The notes: generated by a model from the sequence alone, not told the origin. A stretch of DNA of 64,000 nt from Roseococcus sp. (GCA_026414745.1 JAOAIK010000037.1:1-64000), one strand, 5' to 3'; positions 43,101 to 52,766 are shown, numbered from the stretch's first letter. Program-made: numbers and translations.

Positions 43101-44708
43101 GACCTGGCTGAAGCTCTGGCGGAAGTAGTGGTGCAGGCCGCGATAGTGCTGCGAGAGCACGGCCACGGGCGTGTCGTCGCCCATGGAACCCACCGCCTCC
43201 TGCGCGTCCTCCACCATGGGGTGAAGGATCTGCTCCAGTTCCTCGAGCGTATAGCCGACGGCGAGCTGGGCGCGGCGCAGCGCCTCGCCCGCCATCTGCG
43301 CGGGCGGGGCGGCCTGGGCCTTGAGGATGCCATCGATGCGCGTGGTGCGGTTCACCCACTGGCCGAAGGGCTTGCGCGCGGCCAGCATGTCCTTGAGCTC
43401 GGCGTCGAGGTAGAGGCGCCCGCTGTCGAGGTCCACGCCGATGCACTGGCCCGGGCCGACGCGCCCCTTGGCGCGGATCGCGTCCTCCGGCAGCTTCACC
43501 ATGCCGGTCTCGGAGCCGACGATGAGCAGCCCGCCCTCGGTGACGGTGTAGCGCAGCGGCCTGAGCCCGTTGCGGTCGAGCCCCGCCACCACCCAGCGCC
43601 CGTCCGTGCCGCAGAGCGCGGCCGGCCCGTCCCAGGGCTCCATCACCGCGTTGCAGTAGAGGAAGAGGTCGTGGTGGTGCTGCGGCATGGTGGCGTTGTT
43701 GCCGAGCGATTCCGGGATGAGCATGGCCTTGGCCATGGGCGCATCCCGCCCGCCGCGCACCAGCAGCTCGAAGACGTTGTCGAGGCAGGCGGTGTCGCTG
43801 CCGCCGGCCTGGATCACCGGCTTGATGTCCTCGAGATAGGGATCGAGCAGGGGGTGGGAGAGGCGCGTCTCGTGCGCCTTCATCCAGTTCACGTTGCCGT
43901 GCAGCGTGTTGATCTCGCCGTTGTGGGCGATCATGCGGAAGGGCTGCGCCAGCCGCCAGGTCGGGAAGGTGTTGGTGGAATAGCGCTGGTGGTAGATGGC
44001 GAAGCGGCTGACGAAGCGCTCGTCCTGCAGGTCGGGATAGAACTCGGAGAGCGCCTCGGCGAGGAACATCCCCTTGTAGATCACCGACCGCGCCGAGAGC
44101 GAGCACAGGTAGAGCTCGGGGATCTGCGCGGCGATGGCCTGCTTCTCGATGCGCCGGCGCACCACGTAGAGGTCGCGCTCCATCGTCTCGCCGTCGCGCC
44201 CCTCGGGGTCGTGCAGCAGGATCTGCTCGATCTCGGGGCGGGTGGCGTTGGCCTTCTCGCCGATCACCGCGACGTTGATGGGCACCTGGCGCCAGCCATA
44301 GATGGCGAAGCCCATGGCCAGGATCTCGGTCTCGACGATCTGGCGGCAGCGCTCCTGCGCGCCGAAATCCGTCTTGGGCAGGAAGACCATGCCGACCGCG
44401 ATGGGGCCGGGCTTGAGGCTGTCGCCGCCATCCTGCACGGCCTGGGCGAAGAAGGCCTGCGGAATCTCCACATGGATGCCCGCGCCGTCGCCGGTCTTGC
44501 CGTCGGCGTCCACGGCGCCGCGGTGCCAGACGGCCTTGAGCGCGTCGATCCCCGCCTGCACCACGGCGCGCGAGGGCTTGCCGTCGAGGGCGGCGACCAG
44601 GCCCACGCCGCAGGCGTCGTGCTCCATGGTGTCCACGCCCGCAGCCTCGAGCAGGGCGGCGTTGCGGCGATAGGCCTCGACGAACTGCGTGCCGGATTCC
44701 TGGGTCAT
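40179..44708 (-). CDS. gltB: Glutamate synthase large subunit
   Basis: DTMEHDACGVGLVAALDGKPSRAVV; QRYSTNTFPTWRLAQPFRMIAHNGEINT; GGIKTGRDVVIAAMLGAEEFGIGT. Confidence 0.98.
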   Translation of the reverse strand: MTQESGTQFVEAYRRNAALLEAAGVDTMEHDACGVGLVAALDGKPSRAVVQAGIDALKAVWHRGAVDADGKTGDGAGIHVEIPQAFFAQAVQDGGDSLKPGPIAVGMVFLPKTDFGAQERCRQIVETEILAMGFAIYGWRQVPINVAVIGEKANATRPEIEQILLHDPEGRDGETMERDLYVVRRRIEKQAIAAQIPELYLCSLSARSVIYKGMFLAEALSEFYPDLQDERFVSRFAIYHQRYSTNTFPTWRLAQPFRMIAHNGEINTLHGNVNWMKAHETRLSHPLLDPYLEDIKPVIQAGGSDTACLDNVFELLVRGGRDAPMAKAMLIPESLGNNATMPQHHHDLFLYCNAVMEPWDGPAALCGTDGRWVVAGLDRNGLRPLRYTVTEGGLLIVGSETGMVKLPEDAIRAKGRVGPGQCIGVDLDSGRLYLDAELKDMLAARKPFGQWVNRTTRIDGILKAQAAPPAQMAGEALRRAQLAVGYTLEELEQILHPMVEDAQEAVGSMGDDTPVAVLSQHYRGLHHYFRQSFSQVTNPPIDSLRETRVMTLRTRLGNLGNILDEDPTQCDMLMLESPVLSTAEFVAMRGYMGASACEVDCTFPAAEGEAGLRRALERIRREAEEGVRSGCQHVILTDEAMGPERVAIPMILAVSAVHTHLVRTSLRTFTSLNVRCAECLDVHYFAVLVGAGATTINAYLAEASIADRHRRGLFGDLTLDQAIARYKKAVDKGLLKVMSKMGISVISSYRGGMNFEAIGLSRALVAEYFPGVPSRISGIGLAGLARRVLDLHRRAYGSEAVTLPVGGLYKLRLRGESHAFGGTLIHMLQKAVETDSYQTFKRYSEAVRKGPPIAIRDLLDFRTEGVMPVPLEEVESITEIRKRLVAPGISLGALSPEAHETLSIAMNRIGARSDSGEGGEDPARAKPRPNGDNANSAIKQIASGRFGVTAEYLNNCREIEIKIAQGAKPGEGGQLPGFKVTELIARLRHSTPGVTLISPPPHHDIYSIEDLAQLIYDLKQINPEATVCVKLVSRSGIGTIAAGVAKAKADAILISGHSGGTGASPVTSIKYAGLPWEMGLSEAHQVLLLNRLRHRVKLRTDGGIKTGRDVVIAAMLGAEEFGIGTASLVAMGCIMVRQCHSNTCPVGVCTQDEALRAKFTGTPEKVIALFSFIAEEVREILASLGFRRLEEVIGRTDLLKQVSRGAEDLDDLDLNPLLVKADPGPFAPYCTMEGRNEVPETLDADMLRDAAPLFERGEKMQLAYNIRNTHRAIGTKVSSRIVRQFGMSGLQEGHLTVRLRGSAGQSLGAFGVKGLKLEVFGDANDYVGKGLSGATIVVRPAPSSNLAWHENTIIGNTCLYGATSGALFAAGQAGERFAVRNSGATAVVEGCGANGCEYMTGGLVVILGEVGDNFGAGFTGGQAFVHDAAGTFERRVNPDTLLWQRLASAHWEGELRRLIERHVAETGSRHAARILNDWETERARFWHVVPKEYARYLPRPMSEMAVAAE

Positions 44709-44713
44709 CTGTC

Positions 44714-46150
44714 TCACTCCGCAGCCTGGGCGAGGCCGGCCTTGGCCAGCACGTATTGCGCGATCTGCTCCGCGGCGTCGCGCCCGTCGCGGATGCCCCA
44801 CACCACCAGCGAGGCGCCGCGCACGATGTCGCCGCCGGCGAAGACGCCGGGCAGCGAGGTCATCATGGTCCGGTGATCCACCTTCAGCGTGCCCCAGCGC
44901 GTCACCGCCAGCGCGGGTTCGCCGAACAGCGCGGGCAGATCCTCGGGGTCGAAGCCGAGCGCCTTGATCACCAGCGTGGCGGGCACGACGAAACGGCTGC
45001 CCTCGATGGGCGCGACCTGCTGGCGGCCGGAGGCGTCTGGCAGGCCGAGATGCATGCGGATCGCGCGCACGCCGCTCACCGCCCCGGCGCCGAGGAAGGC
45101 CTCCGGCGCGGAAAGCCAGAGGAAGCGCACCCCCTCCTCCTCCGCGTTCGCCACCTCGCGCATGGAGCCGGGCATGTTCGCCTTGTCGCGGCGGTAGAGG
45201 CAGGTGACCATGGCGGCCCCCTGGCGGATGGCGGTGCGCACGCAGTCCATCGCCGTATCGCCGCCGCCGATGACCACCACCTCCTTGCCGGCGGCATCCA
45301 GCGCGCCGCTCTCGAAGGCGGGCACCGCATCGCCGAGCCCCTTGCGGTTGGCGGCGGTGAGATAGTCGAGCGCCGGCACGACGCCCGCGAGGTCGCTGCC
45401 CGGCAGCTCCAGGTCGCGCGCCTTGTAGACGCCGGTGGCGATGAACAGCGCGTCGTGCCGCTCGCGCAGCTCGGCGAGGGAGAGGTCGCGGCCCACCTCG
45501 ACGCCGAGGTGGAAGCGGATGCCGCCCGCCTCGTACTGGCGCCAGCGGCGCAGCACCACCTCCTTCTCCAGCTTGAAGTTGGGGATGCCGTAGATCATCA
45601 GCCCGCCGACACGGTCGTAGCGGTCGTAGACATGCACCTGGAAACCCTGCACGCGCAGCCGCTCCGCCGCCGCGAGCCCGGCGGGGCCCGCCCCGATGAT
45701 CCCCACGCTGTAGGGCAGCTCGCGCGCCGGCGCGGGCGGCTTCACCCAGCCCTGCTCCCAGGCCGTGTCGGCGATGAACTTCTCGATCGAGCCGATGGTG
45801 ACGGAGTGGAAGCCCTTCTCGATGACGCAGTTGCCCTCGCACAGCCGGTCCTGCGGGCAGACGCGGCCGCAGATCTCGGGGAAGGTGTTGGTCGCGGCGG
45901 CGACCTCGTAGGCCTCCTCGAGGCGGCCCTCGGCGGTGAGCTTCAGCCAGTCGGGGATGTTGTTGTTGAGCGGGCAGTGCACCTGGCAGAAGGGCACGCC
46001 GCACTGGCTGCATCGGCTGGCCTGGGCCTTGGCGCGCTCCGGGTCGAAGGCGGCGTAGATCTCGTCGAAATCCTCGCGCCGCTGGCTGGCCGGACGTTTG
46101 TCGGGCGTCTGCTGCTGGAGGCGGACGAATTGCAGCATGCGCTCGGCCAT
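44714..46150 (-). CDS. gltD: Glutamate synthase small subunit
   Basis: ASRCSQCGVPFCQVHCPLNNNIPDW; VGIIGAGPAGLAAAERLRVQG; VVIGGGDTAMDCVRTA. Confidence 0.97.
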   Translation of the reverse strand: MAERMLQFVRLQQQTPDKRPASQRREDFDEIYAAFDPERAKAQASRCSQCGVPFCQVHCPLNNNIPDWLKLTAEGRLEEAYEVAAATNTFPEICGRVCPQDRLCEGNCVIEKGFHSVTIGSIEKFIADTAWEQGWVKPPAPARELPYSVGIIGAGPAGLAAAERLRVQGFQVHVYDRYDRVGGLMIYGIPNFKLEKEVVLRRWRQYEAGGIRFHLGVEVGRDLSLAELRERHDALFIATGVYKARDLELPGSDLAGVVPALDYLTAANRKGLGDAVPAFESGALDAAGKEVVVIGGGDTAMDCVRTAIRQGAAMVTCLYRRDKANMPGSMREVANAEEEGVRFLWLSAPEAFLGAGAVSGVRAIRMHLGLPDASGRQQVAPIEGSRFVVPATLVIKALGFDPEDLPALFGEPALAVTRWGTLKVDHRTMMTSLPGVFAGGDIVRGASLVVWGIRDGRDAAEQIAQYVLAKAGLAQAAE

Positions 46151-46348
46151 GGGCGTTCCTTTATCGCAACGGCAGACGGGCGCGCGGGCCACGCTTGCGC
46201 CGGGGGCAGCCCTTAACGCCTCGGGCAGCACGTGAAAAGGCCGAATCAGCCAATCACGACAGCGAACCTGCCCTATAATCTTTCCTGGCGCCTCATTTCC
46301 GCCATGGAGACGGGGGTGCCCCTGACACAAAGGTCCGATCCGGACCCT

Positions 46349-47281
46349 TCAGCGGCCGGGCCGCACCCGCCGGTTCCCGCCCGGCCGGAACCGCGCCAGC
46401 AGCGCCGGCGCATGCGCCTCCACGGGCTGCGGCGCGATGCCGAGATCGGCCAAGGTCAGCGCCCCCTCACCCACCACATTGTCCCGCTGCAGCAGCAGGA
46501 GCTGGTCGCGCGTCAGCGGCGGGTTGGGCAGCCACTCCCCGATCCGCGCCTGCAGCCGCGCGAGCCCCATGGGAAGCTCCACGAGCGGCCGGTGGCGGCC
46601 CGTCTCCTTCACGATGAAGGCCAGCAGTTCGCGGAAGCTCCAGACACGCGGCCCGCCGAGCTCGTAGGTCCGGCCCGCCGCCTCGGGGCGGTGCAGCGCC
46701 GCCATCACCGCATCCGCCGCATCGCCGACATGGACGGGCTGGAAGCGCGTCCCGCCCGAGATGACGGGCATCACGGGCAGCAGCATTGCCATCTGCCCGA
46801 AGCGGGAGAAGAAGCCGTCGCCGGGCCCGAAGACGATGGAGGGGCGCAGGATGGTCGCGCCGGGGAAATGCCGCCGCAGCCCCGCCTCGCCCAGCGCCTT
46901 GCTGCGCGCGTAGCGGCTCGGGCTCTCGGCATCGGCGCCGATGGCGGAGAGGTGCACGAGCCGGCCGACCCCCGCCGCGGCGGAGAGCCGGCCGAGACGC
47001 TCCGGCCCCTCGGCCTGCACCCGCTCGAAATCCCCGTGCAGGATGCCGACGGTGTTCACCACCACCTCCGCCCCCTCCACGGCGCGGGCGACGGCGGCCT
47101 CCTCCGTGATGTCGGCCGCGAAGGGGACGATCTGCCCCACGCGGCCCATGGTCTGCAGGGCGCGCGCGCGCACCGGATCGCGCCCGGCCACGCGGACCAC
47201 ATAGTCCTCGCGCGCCAGGCGCTGCACCACATGGCGGCCGATGAAGCCCGCCCCGCCGAACACCGTCGCCACCTTGCGCAT
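46349..47281 (-). CDS. NAD(P)-binding, complex I NDUFA9-like epimerase family protein
   Basis: VFGGAGFIGRHVVQRLAREDYVVRVAGRDPVRA...ATILRPSIVFGPGDGFFSRF. Confidence 0.9.
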   Translation of the reverse strand: MRKVATVFGGAGFIGRHVVQRLAREDYVVRVAGRDPVRARALQTMGRVGQIVPFAADITEEAAVARAVEGAEVVVNTVGILHGDFERVQAEGPERLGRLSAAAGVGRLVHLSAIGADAESPSRYARSKALGEAGLRRHFPGATILRPSIVFGPGDGFFSRFGQMAMLLPVMPVISGGTRFQPVHVGDAADAVMAALHRPEAAGRTYELGGPRVWSFRELLAFIVKETGRHRPLVELPMGLARLQARIGEWLPNPPLTRDQLLLLQRDNVVGEGALTLADLGIAPQPVEAHAPALLARFRPGGNRRVRPGR

Positions 47282-47390
47282 CGGTCGCTGCCCTCCGTCG
47301 CGGCGGACCATATGGGGCGAAACCGGGCACGGCCAGATGGGGTTGACGCGCCGCCCGCCCGCCTCTATCCCCCGCCCACTTCGCCCCATC

Positions 47391-47477
47391 GCCCAGATGG
47401 CGGAATTGGTAGACGCGCAGGTTTCAGGTACCTGTGGCCGCGAGGCCGTGGAGGTTCGAGTCCTCTTCTGGGCACCA
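47391..47477 (+). tRNA. tRNA-Leu (CAG), CCA encoded
   Basis: GCCCAGATGGCGGAATTGGTAGACGCGCAGGTTTCAGGTACCTG...GGTTCGAGTCCTCTTCTGGGCACCA; anticodon loop TTCAGGT, 7-bp acceptor stem. Confidence 0.96.
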
Positions 47478-47512
47478 TCCCCCTCCTTTTCGGCTCGCTG
47501 ACGGGGTTCGCC

Positions 47513-48166
47513 ATGGCGACGACCATGTTCACGCCGACCGGCCCCATCCACCTGCACCGGCACGACCTGCCCGAGGGGCTCGATCTCGGCCCCGTGGTGG
47601 CGGTGGACACCGAGGCGATGGGCCTCAACCCGCACCGCGACCGGCTCTGCCTCGTGCAGCTTTCGGCGGGCGACGGGGTGGCGCATCTCGTGCAGATCCT
47701 GCCGCCCGCGCTCGGCGGGCGCGGGGGCGATGCCCCCCGGCTGCGCGCCCTGCTCTCCGACCGGCGGGTGACCAAGCTCTTCCACTTCGCGCGCTTCGAC
47801 GTGGCGCTGCTGCACCGCGCCCTGGGCTGCGAGGTGGCACCCGTGATCTGCACGAAGATCGCCTCGAAGCTCGTGCGCACCTACACCGACCGGCACGGGC
47901 TGAAGGACCTGCTGAAGGAACTCCTCGGCGTCGAGATCAGCAAGCAGCAGCAGACCAGCGACTGGGGCGCGCCCGAGCTCACGCCCGAGCAATGCGCCTA
48001 TGCGGCCTCGGACGTGCTGCACCTGCACGCCCTCTGGGCCAGGCTCGAGGCGCTGCTGATCCGCGAGGGCCGGCGCGAGATCGCCCAGGCCTGCTACGAT
48101 TTCCTGCCCACGCGCGGCAAGCTCGACCTGCTCGGCTACGAGGAGCCGGACCTCTTCGCGCACTGA
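47513..48166 (+). CDS. rnd: Ribonuclease D (3'-5' exonuclease)
   Basis: VVAVDTEAMGLNPHRDRLCLVQLS...LFHFARFDVALLHRALG...CAYAASDVLHLHALWARL. Confidence 0.92.
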   Translation: MATTMFTPTGPIHLHRHDLPEGLDLGPVVAVDTEAMGLNPHRDRLCLVQLSAGDGVAHLVQILPPALGGRGGDAPRLRALLSDRRVTKLFHFARFDVALLHRALGCEVAPVICTKIASKLVRTYTDRHGLKDLLKELLGVEISKQQQTSDWGAPELTPEQCAYAASDVLHLHALWARLEALLIREGRREIAQACYDFLPTRGKLDLLGYEEPDLFAH

Positions 48167-48188
48167 GGCGGCGGGGCGCCGCCGCGGC

Positions 48189-48779
48189 TCAGCCCGGGTC
48201 TATCCAGCCGATATGGCCGTCCTTGCGGCGATAGACCACGTTGATGCTGCGGTTGGCGGCGTTGCGGAACACGAGCACCGGCGCGTCGGAGAGATCGAGG
48301 CGCATCGTCGCCTCGCCCACTGTGAGCAGGTGGAGCTCGGTCGCCGCCTCGGCCACCACGGCCGGATGCTCGGCGCCGGTGATGGCGGGGGCCTCCTCCG
48401 CATCCTCCGGCTCGCGCACCACGTACTGGCGGGCGATCTCGGCGGCCTCGCGCTCGGCGGCGCGGCCCCGCGCATGTTCGTTCACCCGCCGGCGGTAGCG
48501 GCGCAGCCGCTTGGCCACATGCTCGGCCGCCTGGTCGAAGGCGCGGTGCGCGTCGGGCCCGTGGCCCTCGCCGCGCATGGTCAGGCCGCGGCCCGCGTGC
48601 AGGTTGATGTCGCAGGCGAAATGCCCGCCGTTCGATCCCTTGCTCTCCTTGTGGAAGGTGACGCGCGCCTCGATGGCATGGTCGAAGTACTTCGCGGTGA
48701 TGGCGCCGAGCCCCTGCTCGACATGCGCGCGCAGCGCATCGGATGTGGCGACCTGCTTGCCCGCGACCGTGATCTGCAT
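48189..48779 (-). CDS. hpf: Ribosome hibernation promoting factor, long form
   Basis: MQITVAGKQVATSDALRAHVEQGLGAITAKYFDHAIEARVTFHKE; C-terminal VFRNAANRSINVVYRRKDGHIGWIDPG. Confidence 0.94.
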   Translation of the reverse strand: MQITVAGKQVATSDALRAHVEQGLGAITAKYFDHAIEARVTFHKESKGSNGGHFACDINLHAGRGLTMRGEGHGPDAHRAFDQAAEHVAKRLRRYRRRVNEHARGRAAEREAAEIARQYVVREPEDAEEAPAITGAEHPAVVAEAATELHLLTVGEATMRLDLSDAPVLVFRNAANRSINVVYRRKDGHIGWIDPG

Positions 48780-48832
48780 TCGTGCATCGTCCCCTTCTGC
48801 CAGCCGCCCCCCGGCCCGGCGGGAAGATGCCC

Positions 48833-50278
48833 TCAGGCCGTGGCGGCCTTCTCGCGCCTGCGCTGGACCGAGCCCGGTATGCGCATCGCTTCGCGATATT
48901 TGGCCACGGTCCTGCGGGCGATGTCCACGCCTTCCTCTCGCAGCCGCGAAACGATGGCGTCGTCGGAGAGGACCGCATCGGGGCGTTCGGCGGCGATCAG
49001 CGCGCGGATGCGGTGGCGCACCGCCTCGGCGCTCACGCTCTGGCCGCCGGCGGTGCCGGGGATCGCGGTGGTGAAGAAGTATTTCAGCTCCAGCGTGCCG
49101 CGCGGAGTGGCGATGTACTTGTTGGCGGTGACGCGGCTGACGGTGCTCTCGTGCATCTCCACCGCCTCGGCAACGTCGCGCAGGATGAGCGGGCGCAGAT
49201 GCTCCACGCCATGGCGGAAGAAGGCATCCTGGCGGCGGACGATCTCCCCCGCCACCTTGAGGATGGTGTTCGCGCGCTGCTCCAGGCTCTTCACCAGCCA
49301 GTTGGCGGCGGCGAGATGCTCGGAGAGGTAGCCGCGCTGCTCCTTGTCGCGCGCCTGGACCAGGGCGCGCGCCGCGAAGCCGCGGTTGACCAGGACGCGC
49401 GGCAGGGTCTCCGGGTTGAGTTCGAGCAGCCAGCCCCCCTGCGGGGCCGGGCGCATCAGCAGATCAGGCAGGATCGGGGCGAGCGGCGCCTCGTCCGCCC
49501 CCGCGCCGGGCTTCGGGTCGAGGCGGCGCAGCTCCGCCACCATCTCCGCGAGGTCTTCGGCGTCCACACCGCAGGCGGCCATCAGCGCCTTCATGTCGCG
49601 GCGCGCGAGCAGGTCCAGGTGGTCGAGAAGACGCTGCATGAAGGGATCGAGCCGCCCCCGCTCCTCGAGCTGCACGGCAAGGCACTCGCGCAGGTCGCGA
49701 CAGAACATCCCCACCGGCTCGAAGCGCTGCATGGCGCGGCGGATGCGCTCCACCTCCTCCGGCGCGGCGCCGAGGCGCGCCGCGAGCGCGGCGCTGTCGA
49801 GCGCGAGCCGGCCCGAGGGCTCGACGAGGGCGAGCATCGCCGCCGCGATCATGCGCTCGCGCGGGGCGGCGAAGGCGAGGCGGATCTGCTCGGCCAGCCT
49901 TTCGCGCAGGCTGGGGCCGGCGGCCGGCATCTCCTCGATGCCCGAGAGGTCCTCGGCGAAGTCCGTGCGGCCGCCGCTGCCGAGGCTCGGGCGGAAGGGC
50001 TCGCCCTCGTCCACGAGGTTCGAATAGTCGGCATCCAGCGGCGTCTCGGCCAGGGTGTCGCTGCGGGCGGCCTCGGCGGCATCGGCGGGCGCGGGCGGCT
50101 CGGCCACGGGCAGGGGGCGCGTCTCCGCCACCTCGAGCAGCGGATTGCGCGCGAGCTCCTGCTCCACGAAGGCCGTGACCTCGAGGTTGGAGGACTGCAG
50201 CAGCTTGATGGCCTGCCGCAGCTGCGGCGTCATCACCAGCGACTGCGACTGCCGCAAATCGAGACGCGGCGAGAGCAT
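48833..50278 (-). CDS. rpoN: RNA polymerase sigma-54 factor
   Basis: LRQSQSLVMTPQLRQAIKLLQSSNLE; RPLILRDVAEAVEMHESTVSRVTANKYIATPRGTLELKYFF; ARRTVAKYREAMRI RpoN box. Confidence 0.98.
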   Translation of the reverse strand: MLSPRLDLRQSQSLVMTPQLRQAIKLLQSSNLEVTAFVEQELARNPLLEVAETRPLPVAEPPAPADAAEAARSDTLAETPLDADYSNLVDEGEPFRPSLGSGGRTDFAEDLSGIEEMPAAGPSLRERLAEQIRLAFAAPRERMIAAAMLALVEPSGRLALDSAALAARLGAAPEEVERIRRAMQRFEPVGMFCRDLRECLAVQLEERGRLDPFMQRLLDHLDLLARRDMKALMAACGVDAEDLAEMVAELRRLDPKPGAGADEAPLAPILPDLLMRPAPQGGWLLELNPETLPRVLVNRGFAARALVQARDKEQRGYLSEHLAAANWLVKSLEQRANTILKVAGEIVRRQDAFFRHGVEHLRPLILRDVAEAVEMHESTVSRVTANKYIATPRGTLELKYFFTTAIPGTAGGQSVSAEAVRHRIRALIAAERPDAVLSDDAIVSRLREEGVDIARRTVAKYREAMRIPGSVQRRREKAATA

Positions 50279-50392
50279 GGCTAGATCCGCGCGGCCGGCC
50301 GCGCCGGGGTGGTGCGCACCGCCGCGGCGCGCGAACCGGGCACCCGCCGGGCCGGCAGGGTTGGCGTGGCGGCTGCCGGCACGGCGGGCAGA

Positions 50393-51151
50393 CTAGAGAC
50401 TGAACGTCTCGCCGAGATAGACCCGGCGCACGCCCTCATGCGCCACCACATCCCTGGGCAGCCCCTCCATGAGCACCTGGCCGTCATGCATGATGTAGGC
50501 GCGGTCGATGATCTCCAGCGTCTCGCGCACATTGTGGTCGGTGATGAGCACGCCGATGCCGCGGTCCTTCAGGTGTTTGACGAGGTCGCGGATTTCGGCC
50601 ACGGCGATGGGGTCGATTCCGGCCAGCGGCTCGTCGAGCAGGATATAGGCCGGGTGGGTGGCCAGCGCGCGCGCGATCTCGCAGCGCCGCCGCTCTCCGC
50701 CCGAGAGGGAGAGGGCGGGGGCGCGGCGCAGATGCGCGATGCCGAATTCGGCGAGCAGGCTGTCGAGCATCTCCTCGCGCCGGTCGCGCAGCGGTTCCAC
50801 CACCTCGAGCGCGGCGCGGATGTTGTCCTCCACCGACAGGCCGCGGAAGATCGACGCCTCCTGCGGCAGGTAGCCGAGGCCGAGCCGGGCGCGGCGATAC
50901 ATGGGCAGATGCGTGACATCCGCGCCGTCGAGCGTGACGCTGCCTTCGTCCGGCTGCACGAGACCCGTGATCATGTAGAAGGTGGTGGTCTTGCCCGCGC
51001 CGTTGGGGCCGAGCAGGCCCACCGCCTCGCCGCGCCGCAGATGCAGCGAGACTCCACGCACCACCGGCCGCTTGCGGTAGCGCTTGCCGAGGCCGGTGGC
51101 GACGAGGCCCGGCGCGCCGCCCTCGATGGCGGTGAGGGTCGGCTTGCTCAT
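50393..51151 (-). CDS. lptB: LPS export ABC transporter ATP-binding protein
   Basis: GLLGPNGAGKTTTFYMITGLVQPDEG; LSGGERRRCEIARALATHPAYILLDEPLAGIDPIAV. Confidence 0.97.
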   Translation of the reverse strand: MSKPTLTAIEGGAPGLVATGLGKRYRKRPVVRGVSLHLRRGEAVGLLGPNGAGKTTTFYMITGLVQPDEGSVTLDGADVTHLPMYRRARLGLGYLPQEASIFRGLSVEDNIRAALEVVEPLRDRREEMLDSLLAEFGIAHLRRAPALSLSGGERRRCEIARALATHPAYILLDEPLAGIDPIAVAEIRDLVKHLKDRGIGVLITDHNVRETLEIIDRAYIMHDGQVLMEGLPRDVVAHEGVRRVYLGETFSL

Positions 51152-52077
51152 CGGCGCTCTCCTGCGGGCGCGGTGCGGACGGAGGGCGCCTGCTGCCCGC
51201 CGCCCCCGCCCTGCTGGGGCTGGGGCGAGACGATGCCCTGCACGCGCTGGCCCGGCTGGGCGACGAGGCGCGAGACGCCGGTGTTGAGATTCACCAGCGC
51301 CTCGCGCCCGTTGATCTGGTTGGGGCCGCGGGTGATCCTCACATCGCCGAGGATGCGGGCGAGGCCGGTGGCGGCGGAATAGACGCCGCGCTCGCCGCGC
51401 ACCACCTCGGTCTCGGAGCGGATTTCGACATTGCCGAACAGCTCCACCCGATCCAGCCGGCCCTGGCCCGGGGGGCGCGGGGCGGCGCCCTCCGTGCCCG
51501 GGCGCACGGCGGCAGGCTGCGCAGCGGGCGGCTCCTCGAGGAGGTAGGCAACGATCACGTCGGCGGTGATGCGCCGGTTGTCCTGGGTGGTGACGACGGC
51601 AGCGCCGCGCGCCACCGCCATCCGCCGCCGGGTCCAGTATTCCAGGCTGTCGCGCGCGGTGATGGTCTGCTGCGGGGTGGCGAGGGTGGGGGTGCGGCCG
51701 GAGAGGACGAGCACCGCCTGGTCGATGTCGTAGACGGCGCGCTCTCCGGTGGCGGTGTCGGTGGCGGTGAAGATCCGCACGCCGCCCTCGGCTTCGAACC
51801 GCCAGATCTCGTTCTGGCCGCCGCTGGGGTCGGCCCCGGCTGGGGGGGCGGCGCTCCCGGCCACGGGGCGGTAGCGCGCGATCAGCCGCTCGGCCTCCAC
51901 GGTCGTGCCGTCGCGGCTCGCGCGGGCCTGGCCGCGGGCGACGACCACCTGTTCGGCCTGGCGCCACTCCATGCCGTCGCGGGCGGTGATGTCCACCGGC
52001 CCGCCCTGGCTGAGGTCGATGGTCTGGGCCGGCACGGCGAAGGGCAGCAGGGCGAGGATGAGGGCGAGGGCTCTCAT
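51148..52077 (-). CDS. lptA: LPS transport periplasmic protein LptA (OstA)
   Basis: Signal peptide; DITARDGMEWRQAEQVVVARGQARASRDGTTVEAERLIARY; position next to lptB. Confidence 0.9.
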   Translation of the reverse strand: MRALALILALLPFAVPAQTIDLSQGGPVDITARDGMEWRQAEQVVVARGQARASRDGTTVEAERLIARYRPVAGSAAPPAGADPSGGQNEIWRFEAEGGVRIFTATDTATGERAVYDIDQAVLVLSGRTPTLATPQQTITARDSLEYWTRRRMAVARGAAVVTTQDNRRITADVIVAYLLEEPPAAQPAAVRPGTEGAAPRPPGQGRLDRVELFGNVEIRSETEVVRGERGVYSAATGLARILGDVRITRGPNQINGREALVNLNTGVSRLVAQPGQRVQGIVSPQPQQGGGGGQQAPSVRTAPAGERR

Positions 52078-52766
52078 CGCTGCCGCCCCTCGAGCACGGC
52101 GTGGGAGCGGCCGGTGAAGACCAGCACCGCGCCGCGCTCGCGCATCTCGAAGCCCTCGGCGCGGATCACGCCGAAACTGCCCTGCGCGAGGGTGGGCCGG
52201 TCGCCGCGCGCGCTGCCGCCGGCGATGTCCACCTCGGCCTCCTCGGTCCGGAACATGGTGCCGTTGTCGTGGAAGATGGTGACATCGCCCTGGAGCTCGA
52301 GGCTCTGGGCGGCGCGGTCGTAGCGGCCGCGGCGGCTTTCGGCGTAGACCCAGGCGGCGCCGTCGTCGAGCAGCATGTCGGCGCGCGGATCCTCGAGCAG
52401 CACGACCTCGCGCTCCCGCTCCTCGCGCAGCAGGCGCGCGAGGCGGGCGGTCACGGTGTAGGGGCGGTTCTGCTCGTCCGCCCCCTGGTAGCGCGCCTCC
52501 GTGACCTGCAGCGTCTCCGGGGCCAGGGTCGGGCCCCGGCGGAAGGAGAGCCGGCCCTCGCGCCCCTCGATGTCGGGCCAGAACAGGAGAAGGGCGAAGA
52601 GCGCCGCGGCGAGCAGCGGCATGGCGAGCTTGGCAGCGCGCACCATCAGGCGCCGGCGCGCGATCTCGCGCTGGCTCGGGGCACGCCGGCCACGCGAGGG
52701 CGCGAGGCGCCGTCGCCGCTCCTCGGGCGGAGTGGCGAAATCGGCCCGGATCACGCGCTCGCTCAT
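52074..52766 (-). CDS. lptC: LPS export protein LptC
   Basis: One TM, ARYQGADEQNRPYTVTARLARLL, adjacent to lptA. Confidence 0.88.
   Translation of the reverse strand: MSERVIRADFATPPEERRRRLAPSRGRRAPSQREIARRRLMVRAAKLAMPLLAAALFALLLFWPDIEGREGRLSFRRGPTLAPETLQVTEARYQGADEQNRPYTVTARLARLLREEREREVVLLEDPRADMLLDDGAAWVYAESRRGRYDRAAQSLELQGDVTIFHDNGTMFRTEEAEVDIAGGSARGDRPTLAQGSFGVIRAEGFEMRERGAVLVFTGRSHAVLEGRQR

Noticed and set aside
40248-44876. 1542-aa plus-strand ORF antisense to gltB/gltD
   Set aside because: Low-complexity Arg/His/Leu composition typical of GC-rich antisense frames; the opposite strand encodes clear glutamate synthase
46266-46280. Perfect TATAAT (46272) on plus strand upstream of gltD
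   Set aside because: No matching -35 and no plus-strand gene immediately downstream; likely chance
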